A stretch of 64,000 bases of DNA from Pratylenchus scribneri (Eukaryota > Nematoda > Chromadorea > Rhabditida > Pratylenchidae), in contig JAQSEB010000033.1 of NCBI GenBank assembly GCA_030063045.1, positions 1,426,001-1,490,000 on the forward strand, in the 5' to 3' direction. Made by a program: the position numbers and the translations under genes. The first letter of the stretch is position 1; each line of letters starts with the position of its first letter. Shown here in pieces: positions 1-11,423 of the stretch. The notes under the pieces were generated by a model. The model was not told where the DNA came from and ran no database searches. It saw only the letters and a list, made by a program, of their open reading frames with translations.

Positions 1-103
1 ATTCTTCATTGTTTTGCCCAAAATCGGCCCCAATTGTGCCATTCGCATTTGTGCCCGTTCCGCCATTTTCCATTGGGCCACGGACCGCAATGTCCGTTGT
101 CAT
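1..103 (-). CDS. N-terminal part of an unidentified gene, running off the left edge
   Basis: On the minus strand an ATG at 103, in a good context (agaATGACA), opens a frame that stays open to the window edge. It begins MTTDIAVRGPMENGG and continues Gly/Asn/Thr-rich, ending NNEE at the edge. This composition is unlike the purine-rich noise around it, and the plus strand gives nothing sensible here. Only about 34 residues are visible, with no recognisable domain. A splice donor may lie just outside the window. The frame and start are inferred from composition only. Confidence 0.45.
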   Translation of the reverse strand, partial: MTTDIAVRGPMENGGTGTNANGTIGADFGQNNEE

Positions 104-2986
104 TCTCCAATCAAATATTCAAAAAAGTGATTTCGCCGTTCTCAATTCGATATTCTTTTGTTCAACCTTTCCACCAAATTCCTGGCAGGGATTTACGGTG
201 AAAAAAGGCGACAAATGCGCGGAAAGTGAAATTAATCTACTCAAAATTTTTAATTTAATTAGTCATCAAAGAATATTTTTGGAAATTTTCAATAAAAATG
301 ATAAGCAAAGGCAACCAAAAATAATTGATAGGGAGAAAATGATGGCCATTTGGATGGACAAATTACTAATATTTTTGATGGCCACATTTTTGGAGAAAAT
401 TGGAAAGCTGGACAAATGGGCAAAAGGAAAAAGAGGGATTTGTGGCCGATTGGCGGATTTGTACTTTGAAATGGGATATTCGCTGGGGGAGGAAAAGCTA
501 AAAATGAGGGAAATGAGAGGGAGAAGGGAAAAATGGCCAAATGGAAAAGCACATTGGATGGGCCCAATCAAAAGAGGGGGAATTTGACGAAAGCATTTAG
601 CGATTTTGGGGAATTGGGATTTTTGACTGACCGAACTAATATTAGGAAGGACCGATGGATGGTGGTCGCCCTCCTTCCAATCGATGGGTTGGCCTTCAAC
701 CCCGAAGCAACAACCTTCCATTTCCTTCATTCCATCTGTCCACTCGTCGATATTAGCCCAGGGCAGAGGATTTGGTTGGGGCAAAAGAGGATTTCAATTT
801 CAACCGAATCAAAGGGAAAAAAAGAGGAAGGGGAAATGTTGGCTGCCTTTCGTGTATTTTACCCCTCTGGGACATTCTACCAAACGCCGCCGGCGGGCCA
901 ATATGAAAGGCTCACCAAATGGTGATGTCCGGAAGGACGAGATTTTTAGTCCATAGAAGGGAAAAAGGATGGACAATTTGGCAGGGTGGTGGCTGTCAGC
1001 CTCAATACAAGGCAAATGCTCTGTTAGCCTCCTATCTTCAACTTGTTCCGCTTTTGAGGCCAGCGATTGCCAAAAAGTCTTTTGCCGTATTTTCCCATTT
1101 CTTTTTGGCTTCTTTGGCCCATTCTTCGGCTCCCAACATTTTATTGGCATTTTTTCCCATTTGCAGCCATTCCCGAGCATTTCCTCGCCAATGAATGGGA
1201 ATGGGGGCAAAATACTGGCAGATGGGGACAACAAACGGCAATGGAATGGACGAGGAGCATAATTGGACTAGAATTGTCAAAATGGATGGAAGAGGGGTAT
1301 TCAATTGAATGGACAAAATAAGCGATAAAATGGTCACAATAAAATGTTGGGAAGTGAGGGGAATTGTGTCCGGATATTGGATTTGCGGCAAAAACATGGA
1401 TGGAGGATTTGCTTCCCAAAAACAAAAGGAAAATGGTGAATTTATGAGGGAAAATGAAGGATGAATCATTGTTGGGATGGCATTGAAGCATTCAAAAAAT
1501 GGCAAAAATGGAGGAAGGAGGCAATCGATTCATTCATTTTGTTGGTTGGAAGCCAAAAAATAGTCTTGGCCCTCCGTTCCCCAATGTCGGCTACACAGCA
1601 AAGGAGGCGACAAAATGAATTGGATGAAAATGAATGGATGGATGGGAAGAAATTGGCCACAAAAAATGATGAGAAAAGGGGGAGGGGGAATAAGCCAAAT
1701 CCAAGCAAATTGGGAGGAAAACATTTGCCAATGGGCGGCATCACAGAAGAAGAATAAACAAAAGGAGGGATTGGAAGAGGGTCTCTTTGTGCATCGGCCA
1801 ATCCACCAAAAAGCCTATTTCCTCGGCCCACACCCAATTCCCCCTCCTCCTTTTTGGCCAATCCAATTTGGCCTGGCGGAAACAGGAAAAGTGCGCAAAA
1901 AGGACTGCGAGGAAATGTCCCCATTATTTTGTACAATTTATGTCAATTTTGATGAGGAAAGAGGGAAAAAACATTGATGTTTGATGGAAGCCACAATTTG
2001 GGCCAATTTATGTTGACCCATTTTTCTTTTCGCTTGCACTCTGCATTTGCACGTTTTTTTTGTTTGAATTTTCCACGCGATTGAAAAATGCAAAAGGAAA
2101 ACTTGGAAGGGGAATTTTGGTGGCCCATTGGGCGCAACGTAAAATTCGACGCGAAAACTAAAGCGGAGGAAAAAGGGAGGGAAAAGGATGTTGCAAGAGA
2201 GAAAGAATGGCGAGAATATGGAAAACCCTTGGGGGGAGAAAAGGGCAACTCTCTGGGCCAAAATAGAAGCAGCAAATTGATTGGGTTGAGAGCATGCAGA
2301 ATTGGAGGAGAAAATGGATTGGGAATAGTGGGATTGGATGGTGCGGATACGGACGGACGGAGGGGAATGGGGAGGAATGGCGGCAGGACGAAAAATTGGG
2401 GCCGCGCCCCGGGGGGAAGGACGGCCGACCGATGCTTGCGGTGAAAATGTAGCAGATGGGGAAAAAGATGGATGAATGAATGGACGGAGGAGAAGAAACA
2501 GAGATGAAAATGCTCCATTGAAGAGAAAACACACATACCCTCCAGCACATTTTGTTGGGAGCTTTTTCTCTTCCCCTCAAGGCAGCATTCCTGACTGCCG
2601 GAATAGAATAGCCGAGTCGTACACACATTCGATACTAGCAAATGGGAGGGAATATTGGATGGTGGTTGAATGAATTTGAGAGAAATGAAGGGATAAAAGG
2701 GGAATTGAATTGGACACGATGTTATGCAAAAATGCCAAAAAAAAATATTCAAATGATGCGCGAATTGAAATGAATCTACCTATAAGCTTTTGCGTTTGGG
2801 AGTATGATTTGTAAATGGAATTTAAATATTGGATTTTCTATAAAATCTAACAAATGCAATAAAATTAAATCGGTTGATTAGAATGTTTTTATGCCAATTC
2901 ATTTTTATTCCGAATAGCAATTTTAAATTGTTTTCATTCTCTTTATTCATTCATAACAATACAAATCTAAGCGAAAAACACAACTT
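104..2986. other. Long stretch without a convincing gene
   Basis: The region is strongly purine-biased on the plus strand (runs of ggaaaaatgg, gggaggaa). It gives many medium-length open frames on both strands, but none has a protein-like composition, homology I recognise, or a consistent splice pattern. One short minus-strand candidate exon begins at an ATG near 2628 and ends at a good GTATGT donor (MCVRLGYSIPAVRNAAL...), but I could not connect it to anything. From 2760 to 2986 the sequence is plain AT-rich. Confidence 0.5.
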
Positions 2987-3280
2987 TTAGTGCAGTTTGT
3001 GCGTCTAAAGGCCCTTTACCTTTATGCATCCAATCAAAAAATTTTGCGTCCAATGATGAAGGTTTAGGGTAGGGTTTTCAAGAATCGAGGCATGGGTTTA
3101 GGGCTATGGTATAGACAAGGTTAGGGCTTAGCATGGGGTTTAAGGTAGAGTAGTTTAGGTCTTACTTATTAGGGCTAGGGGCACGCGGCCTAGAGCTAAG
3201 GTAGACTAGATTTTTTAATTGGACGTATAAAGTATCATTGGACGCATAAAGGGCCTTTGGACGCACAAACTGCACCTAGA
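2987..3280. mobile_element. MITE-like inverted-repeat element with telomere-like interior
   Basis: The left end (tgcagtttgtgcgtctaaag, 2991 onward) is repeated in reverse complement at the right end (3241-3276), giving an imperfect terminal inverted repeat of about 45-60 bp. The right arm also holds a direct reiteration of ttggacg(c/t)ataaag. The interior (about 3060-3200) is built of degenerate ttaggg-type words (tttagggtaggg, ggtttagggct, gttagggctta). There is no coding capacity. The structure suggests a non-autonomous DNA element. I could not identify a clean target-site duplication. Confidence 0.65.
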
Positions 3281-4182
3281 ACCAATCTATCTGGATAAAA
3301 CACAAATCAACTCTATGAAATTATTTCATTCATACGTGCCAGATTCAGAATATTTTTAAACAATTTGGTTAAATCCAATTTCCATATTTATACTAAAAAT
3401 AAAAAATACTATATTTATTCCTCCCGTCTTTTTATGGTTCCCCTTTCATCTTCTCCTCCAATTCCTCCCCCTTCCCTGACCTATTTTTCTGCCCCTTTTA
3501 GGGCTAAATTAAATTATCGCCTCGTTGGCAGTATTTTTGGAAGGAGAAGGGCATAAATGAAGAAATTTGAGCAACGGAAGAAGACATGCCTTTGGGCGGC
3601 CAATTCATTTCATTCCCAAGAAGCTTTCGCCCTTTTAATGGCCATTGGAATGAAGTGCAAATGGTGCTCTTCACCCTTTTTGGCACTCCACCATTTTGAT
3701 GACCAATTGAATTCGACAAATTCTTCCTTTCTTAAATTCCACTTACTTTGGGTCTAAAATATTCCAAAATTTCCAATAAATTCCTTCTTTTTAACTCATC
3801 AAAATGGTTGGTTCTCAGATTTCGGCTCAAAGTCTGATATCTCAATAAATGAATGGGGTGGGGGTGCACCATCATACAATTGGGGAAATAAGGCCCAATG
3901 CATTCCAAATGAGCCATTTCCACTGCGGCATTTCTTCGAATGGCCTTCCCCCCCTCCCCCATAGGGAAGTGCCAATACCCCAAAAAAAGACGGCACAGTC
4001 TATTTGAATGGGCAATTGTCCTCCTCAATATCGGATTTCTTCCTCCATTTTTCCTTGAATTGCTTTGTCCATTTTTTGGTTGTTGAGGTCGGAAAAGAAT
4101 AAAAGAATTGTTAAAGGCTGGCAACCAGTCCATTCCAAATCCACTTCCCCATATACCCGAATATATTGTCTCATTCAACAAA
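3281..4182. other. Intergenic stretch, nothing supported
   Basis: AT-rich sequence upstream of the Clc-like gene. A few open frames of 60-70 codons exist on each strand, but they lack splice signals and protein-like composition. The promoter of the downstream gene presumably lies here, but I see no element I can name. Confidence 0.4.
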
Positions 4183-5366
4183 ATGGATCGAGAATGCATG
4201 GCCCGAAGAACATTTCTCTGCGTTGGAATTTGCTTAACCCTTTTTGGCTGTGTGATTATTTCAGCTGGTTTAGCCATGCCAGCTTGGCAAGTTTTGGATT
4301 TGCCAGAGTTGAATGCCGTCCATGAACATGCCATTTTCTATGATTGCATCATTTCCGAAGTAGCAAATTAATTCAATAAATATTTTGCCCTCTTCCTATT
4401 AAGGTAACCCCTTTGGATGCATTGCGCAGGACCAGGGAAATTCTGATTCCATTTCGGCGCGTGCGGGACATTTCTTTGCCGATTAAGCCAAATCGACGAT
4501 GCACCTACAAATTTGCTGGTTCCGCCTGGGAAACGCAATATGTCCGAATGGCTATTGAGGAGGGCGATTTTGCCGCAAAAGAGCATTTAAATTTGCATCG
4601 ATTTTTGCGTTCGAAACAAAATTTTCTAATTACTATTTTTGGCATATTTTAGCCCAACATAAAGCGGTTTTGTTCTTCTGCGTATTCACTCTCATTTTTG
4701 CCCTTTTTTCCGTCGTTGTTGGCGCATGTTCTTCTTGTTTTGTGCCAAATGGCATTTTACATGTTATTTCATTGGGATTGGCCAGTGAGAATTCAATTCA
4801 ATTTTGAATTTATAATTTTTGTACTTTATAGCAAGTTGTTCATTGTTAGCAGATATTTACTTCTTTATGGCCTCTCAAAGGGATGAAAATCGGAGAATTC
4901 AAGGGACAATTGGCATTTATCAAGTTCATTTTGGATTTCATACCAAAAATGAATATCCCCCATTTAATTCAGCAACATTTGAGCTATGCCTTCTTTATTC
5001 ATTCCCTTGGCTCACTTATCCTTGTGATGGCCTTATTTTGTAGCATTGTGGCCGCCCATTTATTATTGGCCAAAGAATGCCGAAAAATATGGTGGCATCG
5101 GAAAATGAAGGGAAAAGATGCCAAAATTGGGGAAAAGGAAGACAAGTTGGAAGGGGGAGGGGAATCTGAATGGTTTTTTTGTTTCCAGTTTGGATAAATG
5201 TTTGCTTTTGTCGGATATGTTGAATATAAGGCCCAACAGCAGAATGGAGGACACCTTTTCCACATTGGGAGAAAGGCAATTGCCGCCTCCACCTCCAACT
5301 CCGCAACAACCAGAAGTAATAGAAATTATTGAGATTGGAGAATTAAATAATTTTCCCGCATTTTAA
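4183..5366 (+). CDS. Clc-like (claudin-like) four-transmembrane protein, paralogue A
   Basis: The spliced model starts at MDRECMARR. It has TM1 (TFLCVGICLTLFGCVIISAG), a W-rich extracellular loop (PAWQVLDL...HEHAIFYDC), a second exon with CTYKF, TM2 (AVLFFCVFTLIFALFSVVVGA), TM3 around LLADIYFF, and TM4 (YAFFIHSLGSLILVMALF). A basic cytoplasmic tail ends with a poly-Pro stretch and ...NNFPAF. Introns of 43-50 bp interrupt it near 4360, 4605, 4786, 4920 and 5145, and each restores the frame. Layout and the loop tryptophans match the nematode Clc-like family (Pfam Clc-like, claudin superfamily), thought to act at cell junctions or as channel regulators. The last intron (donor within gacaagttgg) is needed to reach the Pro-rich tail; without it the protein ends early near 5197. 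A paralogue lies tail to tail at 6680-9772. Confidence 0.75.
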
Positions 5367-5771
5367 GCAACGTCTTTCTGTTCGTTCGGCATCCGGTTAT
5401 AGGAAGAGGGATAAGACAAGCGAAGAGGAAATGGCCAGAAATTCATTGTCATTTCATTTCAGTCCAAAAGGATCATTTTGTTCGGCAGTTTGAATATAAA
5501 AATGAATAAATTTTGTAAATAATTTATTTAAATTTTAAAATAATTGTGAATATTTAAATTTTAATGTATTTTGCGGTGTAAAAACAAATATTAGATCGCC
5601 GGATAAAAAGCGGAAAATTAAATAAATATAATCGGCTGAGGAATTGGATGGGGAATTCAACAGGAAAATGGGAAAATTTGAGTCGGATGGATGTAATAAG
5701 GTGAATGAATGATTGTGCAGCGGCCAATGTTTGTTGAGTTCAATTCCAAACAATTTAAATTTGCATTTTTA
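5367..5771. other. Intergenic stretch, nothing supported
   Basis: AT-rich 3' flank of paralogue A. Poly(A)-signal-like aataaa words occur near 5500-5640. No gene is seen. Confidence 0.4.
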
Positions 5772-5928
5772 TTAAGCACTTGTTTCTCGGAAAACTCGGG
5801 TTCCTCCGCCTCCATTGCCAGCCTCCCATTGGCCATTTCCTATTCGTTTTGGACTTTGGCTAATCAAAAGTGGAGCTTGTTGATGAACCAATGAGGGGAC
5901 TGGACGATAGCGAGTGGCGGGAGAAGGA
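5772..5928 (-). CDS. Candidate alternative last exon of Clc-like paralogue B
   Basis: A minus-strand exon follows a good acceptor (cgttttcag). It encodes SPSPATRYRPVPSLVHQQ... ...NGGGGTRVFRETSA and then stops at 5772. Its acceptor is phase 2, exactly the phase left by the donor after ...SNGTQ in the TM4 exon of paralogue B (near 8690). It can therefore replace the exon at 6680-6809. Both exons end in a similar Gly-run plus T-R-(V/M) tail, which suggests they are duplicated. The alternative is the last exon of some other gene whose 5' part I failed to see. Splicing is inferred, not shown. Confidence 0.4.
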
Positions 5929-6679
5929 CTGAAAACGGGAAAATGAGGGTGGAATTGGAAAAGAATTAATGAAAATGTTATTAATGGCAATAAATTGAGA
6001 GGGTTAAACATAAACACCAATGTATTGTTAAGTGCAGAAAGAAAGCAAAGTGAGTGAAAGGGTGGATTAGCTAGCTACAGATTGGTGTGCAATTAAGGTT
6101 TGAAAAATGCAAAGCAAATTGGAAAAATAAATTTTAACTTTGAAATTTGAACCCTTTTCCCATTTCCTCTTGCCCTGAGTTTTCTTTATTCCAAAAAATA
6201 TTATTATTAGCAAATTAATTAAACAAAATTATATTGTCATTGTCATAATAAATCATACATTTTTAGACATTCTCATATGGAAATAATTTTGATGAAAGAA
6301 TGGATTGGAAATGGAAAGATTTATATGAAAAATGAGCCATATTATTTGTCGAATGAGGCCTTGGAAAGATTAAATTAAAAATTTTAAAAGAAAAATTATT
6401 TTAAGAGTTTGATATTGGTACTAATTTGAATGCCATTTGTTCATTTTCCAAAATGATGCCTGAAGGCATTTCTCCATAATTTAAGTGGTATTTCGCCAAT
6501 TAATACAATATTAGTACCAAAAACAAACAAAATGGGCTTAAAATGCGTAGATTGTGTGATTATGAATGAGGTTGTTTTCAACATTTTGTGGGCAGTGTTT
6601 GGAATTGAACCTAGAAATAAGTGGGACAAAATAATTGATGGCATTCAATGGGAAAGAAGTGTCGCATTTTTAATCAAAT

Positions 6680-9600
6680 TCAGACGGCCGTATTGCTTCC
6701 AACCATTCGTGTTCCAGCCCCAAATCCTCCTCCCCCATTTGCGGGTTGCCATTCCAAAACGGGTCGTCGATAAGTCTCACGGCCTGCTGATTGCTCCTCG
6801 AAAAGTTTTCTGTAATGGAGAAATTCGAGAAAATGGGAATAAATTTTGATGAAATTATTAAAAGAATTCATTTTCTTAATTTAAGATCAGGGCAAGAGAA
6901 AATTGGAATATGAGGATTTTTATTAAACTGATTAAGAAAAGTGCTTTTGGTGCTGAAAAGAAAAAAAGGAGGAAAGAAACTAATTTTAATAATATTAAAA
7001 TAAGAAAATGAGGAAGAAAGAAAAATGAATAATTAAAAACTAAAAGCAAAGAAACATTTCCATGTGAAAACTTGAAAAGGAGAATCAATCAAAAAATGAA
7101 TTGAAATCGGGGATCAATGATTGGCCCTGCTGAAAATCATTTTGAGCGCTTTTTTAATGAAAAAATGTAAAAATTGTTGAGTACATAAAAATGTAGAAGA
7201 GGTGGAGAGAAATTAATTTGATTGATTTAATGAAAGGAGGAATACGGTATACCTAGAAGCGAAAAATCAGAATTTACGTGTTTGAAAGAATTGTCTTGTG
7301 GAAAAAATTAGAATATTTGGTGTTGTTTTCTTTTAACAATTCTGATTTTTTGTGTTTCATTCCGGAAAGTTTTAATTCTGATTAAAGTTTCATTCCGGAA
7401 AGTTTTAATTCTGATTTTTTGTGTTTCATTCCGGAAAGTTTTAATTCTGATTTTTGTTTCATTCCGGAAAGTTTTAATTCTGATTTTTTGTGTTTCATTC
7501 CGGAAAGTTTTAATTCTGATTTTTGGGTTTCATTCCGGAAAGTTTTAATTCTGATTTTTGTGTTTTTAGCTAATTCTGATTTTTTGTGTTTCATTCCGGA
7601 AAGTTTTAATTCTGATTTTTGTGTTTTTAGCTAATTCTGATTTTTTGTGTTTCATTCCGGAAAGTTTTAATTCTGATTTTTGTGTTTTTAGCTAATTCTG
7701 ATTTTTTGTGTTTCATTCCGGAAAGTTTTAATTCTGATTTTTGTGTTTCATTCCGGAAAGTTTTAATTCTGATTTTTGGGTTTCATTCCGGAAAGTTTTA
7801 ATTCTGATTTTTGGGTTTCATTCCGGAAAGTTTTAATTCTGATTTTTGTGTTTTTAGCTAATTCTGATTTTTTGTGTTTCATTCCGGAAAGTTTTAATTC
7901 TGATTTTTGTGTTTTTAGCTAATTCTGATTTTTTGTGTTTCATTCCGGAAAGTTTTAATTCTGATTTTTGTGTTTTAGCTAATTCTGATTTTTTTGTGTT
8001 TCATTCCGGAAAGTTTTAATTCTGATTTTTGTGTTTTTAGCTAATTCTGATTTTTTTTGTTTCATTCCGGAAAGTTTTAATTCTGATTTTTGTGTTTTTA
8101 GCTAATTCTGATTTTTTGTGTTTTTAGCTAATTCTGATTTTTGTGTTTTTAGCTAGTTCTGATTTTTTTTGTTTTTAGCTAATTCTGATTTTTCGTGTTT
8201 TTAGCAAATTCTGATTTTTTGTGTTTTTAGCAAATTCTGATTTTTGTGTTTCATTCCGGAAATGTATTTTTCAATTTATAAATAAATGTGTTTCCCTTTC
8301 CAGAAAATGTTCGACAAAATGTGTTTTCCATTGTTTTTTTCTTTTGAGGAAATTATATTTATTTTCGGATTAAATTGACCGAAAATAAATTTCCAGAAAT
8401 TAAACAAAACATATTTAGAATTATTATCAAATTTTCATTTCAGCGATACTGTACCCCTTCTCTCATTAAATCAAATTAATTCCCTTTTTTCCACTTTTAT
8501 TTTAATGTAAACAACAAATTTACATTTTTTGAGGTAATGTATAATGTCAAGCAACCTAAAAATGATTGACCTACTTTTATAGAACATTTTTATTAAGAGA
8601 ATTCATCTAATTTAACTTCCTCTAAACCTAAATTAAGACATATATCTCCTTTTCAAGTCCCCATTCTGTGAATTTTGTTTTTTGCTCACCTTTGTGTGCC
8701 ATTTGAAGTTAAGAATTTATATGTTGTAGCAATGGCACAAACGAAGGCAAATATCCAGCAAAGAGTGCCGCCCAAATGCAAATAGAAGGCATAGCCAATT
8801 AATTGTTCCTAAATATAAATAAATGACAAATATATTGGCATATAATGTCATTGGCATTGGCTCACATAAGTGCCGACCATTCCTGCGAATTTAAAAGGAA
8901 CATTTAAAATAAATAATTTCCCATTTCTTGAAGCTAACCAGTGACGAAGCGGATGTCGACTCGATTGGCGGAGAAAAAGAAAACGCCATCAGCCAACATT
9001 GAGAGAAGCACTGATTAGGGAAAATGTTAGCTAATTTAGGATAAAATGCTGACTGGCAATGAACAGGGAAATGGTGAAACAAAAAGTGGTCGGCGGGAAA
9101 CATGGGGCACATGCCCCAGTGCAAACGGCCACAAATCCGGCCAATTGGGAAAGTAAAATGAGGGTGAGGACCACCTGAAAATAAACTCAGATTGGAATGG
9201 AGAATATTAATATTAACCTTGTGCCATCCCCAAAAACGATGGTGTTCTGCCTCGCCTGCGGCACCATCCTCATCAATTCGGTTCTAGAATGAAAATAATC
9301 TAATTAATATTTTCTCCTAATCGAACCAATGTGTTCTCGATGACCAATGCAGCGGATTCGTCGAATTTATACATACAATGAAGTGGGGCCTAAAATTGTA
9401 AAATAATTTTTTAATGATAATGGGAAAAGGAAAATATCAATCTATCAAGGTATCAAAAGTCAATTCAATTAAATTTGCAAAAGGCAAAAGAAGAATCCAG
9501 AATCCACTCACTTCATCGTAGAAGTCGCCAACGGCAACAACATGCTAAAATAACCAAAAATCATTTTCATTTCCATTCCCATTTATTCATTTGACCTTCT

Positions 9601-9772
9601 CTGCCCGAATACAATCCCACCAAAGGCCATGTTGATGTTCGGCACGGAATTCGCGAATGTCGACGACTTGCCAGGCTGGCGAAAAAACACCGGCAATGGT
9701 CAAAGCGAGGCCACAACAAATCAGGAATATTGAAGTGACCAGCAATAATTTCTGCACAGCCGTACTTGGCAT
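6680..9772 (-). CDS. Clc-like (claudin-like) four-transmembrane protein, paralogue B
   Basis: The minus-strand model starts at MPSTAVQK (9772). TM1 is LLLVTSIFLICCGLALTIAG, followed by PAWQVVDIREF...GLWWDC (the claudin-type W-GLW-C loop). Later exons give CMYKFDES, TM2 (VVLTLILLSQLAGFVAVCTG), TM3 (MLLSMLADGVFFFSA) and TM4 (IGYAFYLHLGGTLCWIFAF). These align segment by segment with paralogue A (for example GTYEQLIGYAF against GIYQQHLSYAF). The TM4 exon ends at CAAAG|GTGAGC. Reading through gives an immediate stop at 8686, but the phase-2 donor also fits the exon at 6680-6809, giving a cytoplasmic tail that ends SNTAV, a class I PDZ-ligand pattern. That intron (about 1.9 kb) contains the satellite at 7340-8262. 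The family is known from nematodes; a junctional role is inference. Confidence 0.72.
7340..8262. repeat. Modular minisatellite array, locus 1
   Basis: A tandem array of about 36-bp units (ttttaattctgattttttg then tgtttcattccggaaag) interspersed with a shorter 25-bp unit in which the TTCCGGAA part is replaced by ttttagct. The 3' end (about 8100-8240) consists only of the short unit. The array lies inside the inferred long intron of Clc-like paralogue B. The same family is at 27396-28432 and 33250-34397 in the opposite orientation. Open frames inside it are just translations of the repeat. Confidence 0.95.
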
Positions 9773-10425
9773 CCTTCCTTTCTATTTTCTTAGAATTAGA
9801 TTTGGAATTATTGAAATAAAAATAAAGAAATGGATGCGCGATTAAATTCGGAAAATGAAAGGAATTCCCTCGATTTATTGGAATTTTTGGTTGTTTTTCT
9901 TTTGCTTTTTGATCAATAATTATTTTATAACTTTGTTTATTTTTTAACTTTTCAGGGTGGAAGGGATTAAAGGAAAGGAAACCAAAATTGTGGGAATGAA
10001 ATCGATTTTGACGTGTTTCGCCGTGCGCAATTCATTTTTGAGGAGGAAGAAAGAATAAAATGGACATTTGTGGGGAATAACAACCAGTTTTGGCAATGAA
10101 GGCAACAATCCACCTTTGGAGGGAAAGTCAAGAAGCAAGGAAATGGGGGAAGCAAATCGCCTTGACCGATGGTGAAAAATGATGGGGGATGACCCACTCA
10201 AGATTGACATGCGCAACCGTAGGGTGGAGGGGGAATTGATTCGAGAATATTATGCACAACAATATTGACCCAAGAAGGAAAATATAGAAATTTGGGAATT
10301 CATTGATTATAGGATTAGAATAGGATCAGGATATGATATCAATTTGCCGAAAATCCTATTGCTTTAATATGTTTTTTAGTTGGTGTAAATTCCTATTTCT
10401 CCTCCAATATATTTGATTATCGCCT
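9773..10425. other. Upstream region of Clc-like paralogue B, nothing else supported
   Basis: AT-rich sequence with only low-quality open frames. It presumably contains the minus-strand promoter of the gene starting at 9772. No motif is recognised. Confidence 0.35.
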
Positions 10426-10583
10426 AAATAGCCAATTTGGCCCAAACACAAATGTCCATTCCAGCCCATTTTTGGCCCAACCCATCCAAATGTTTGTTCA
10501 GCGGTTTCGGCTGGAAGGAGGCCATCCCATCACCCTCCAAACCATCCAATTTTCGGCTGTTTACATTGCTTTGTTGGCCATTC
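10426..10583 (-). CDS. Candidate terminal exon of an unidentified minus-strand gene
   Basis: After an acceptor tttttcttag the minus strand encodes NGQQSNVNSRKLDGLEGDGM... ...GMDICVWAKLAI and a stop. The composition is polar and protein-like, and there is no stop for about 50 codons. I could not find its upstream exons with certainty. A possible first exon lies near 12160-12231 (MDAKSKIPSPMANRW..., ending at a gtggga donor in the same phase 0). No domain is recognised. Confidence 0.28.
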
Positions 10584-11423
10584 TAAGAAAAATGCGCATT
10601 TTGAGAAAAGTAAAAATGATGGCCAAAAAAAAAATTAATCGGATAGAAATTGTGGAAAAGGAATTATGGGAAAATGGAAACAATTTTAATTAATTATTAT
10701 TTTGGATGTTAAAATAATTAAATTGGAATGACAAAATTGCTTTGCGAAATATTCATTGGGGAATATATTAATTTGTTGAATGGACGAAAGGCAAAATGGA
10801 CGAAAGGCAATAATGGCTGGCATTGCTTTGAGGGAAGAGGGCGGCTGTCAATTGAAATGCATTGGCTCTCTGGGGGACACCTGTGTGTGAGGAGGGCACA
10901 TTGACTGATGGACGAATGGAATTGCCCAACTCCTCCCTTTTGGTGCTTCTGAATTTGCATTTGCTTGCGCTTCACTGCCCCCATTTTCCCTTTAGGCATC
11001 AGCGGGAGGTCATTCTTTCTAGAGGAAAGTTCGGCTGGCAAAATGCAGGAAAGAGGCCGACCTACATCCCCTTGGGCTATTGGTTGCCGCGGGCAACAAT
11101 GCTTGCGGCTGGCCAGTGCCAATCAATTTTTTATTTAAATTTATTTTGGCTAACATAAATGACCAACAGAAATTTGGGGAGGGATATTTTGGTAGGGGGA
11201 TTTGGAATGAAAATTTATTGGGAAAATATTACGAAATTCAATTGGTGTGGATTTGAATGAAATAGGCAAACTAAGGGAATAAAGATTAAGGAATAAGTAA
11301 TGCCAATGAATTTATCAAATTGAATTGAATTGAGGAGATTAAATTAGAATATTTAAAAATGCGAATATTTCCCACTTTAATGCATTGATATTTCGGAAGT
11401 GGTTGTCTGAAACAAATTGGAAT
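10584..11423. other. Stretch with no supported gene
   Basis: A minus-strand open frame near 10718-11122 is partly polar (NDLPLMPKGKMGAVKRKQMQ) but has no convincing start, splice sites or relatives. I leave it unannotated. Confidence 0.3.

Noticed and set aside
266..2752. Long minus-strand frames rich in Phe, Pro and Ser
   Set aside because: They are explained by the purine bias of the plus strand; there is no splice consistency and no family resemblance.
7382..8262. Open frames of repeating CFIPESFNSDF / KHKKSELKLSG type within the satellite arrays (also at 27240-28376 and 33211-34378)
   Set aside because: They are direct translations of the 36-bp/25-bp tandem units, which lack stops in some frames. 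No start context, splice logic or non-repeat protein sequence surrounds them.
7340..8262. CRISPR-like alternation of repeat and spacer
   Set aside because: The apparent spacers are the same two or three inserts repeated many times. The host is a eukaryote and no cas genes exist.
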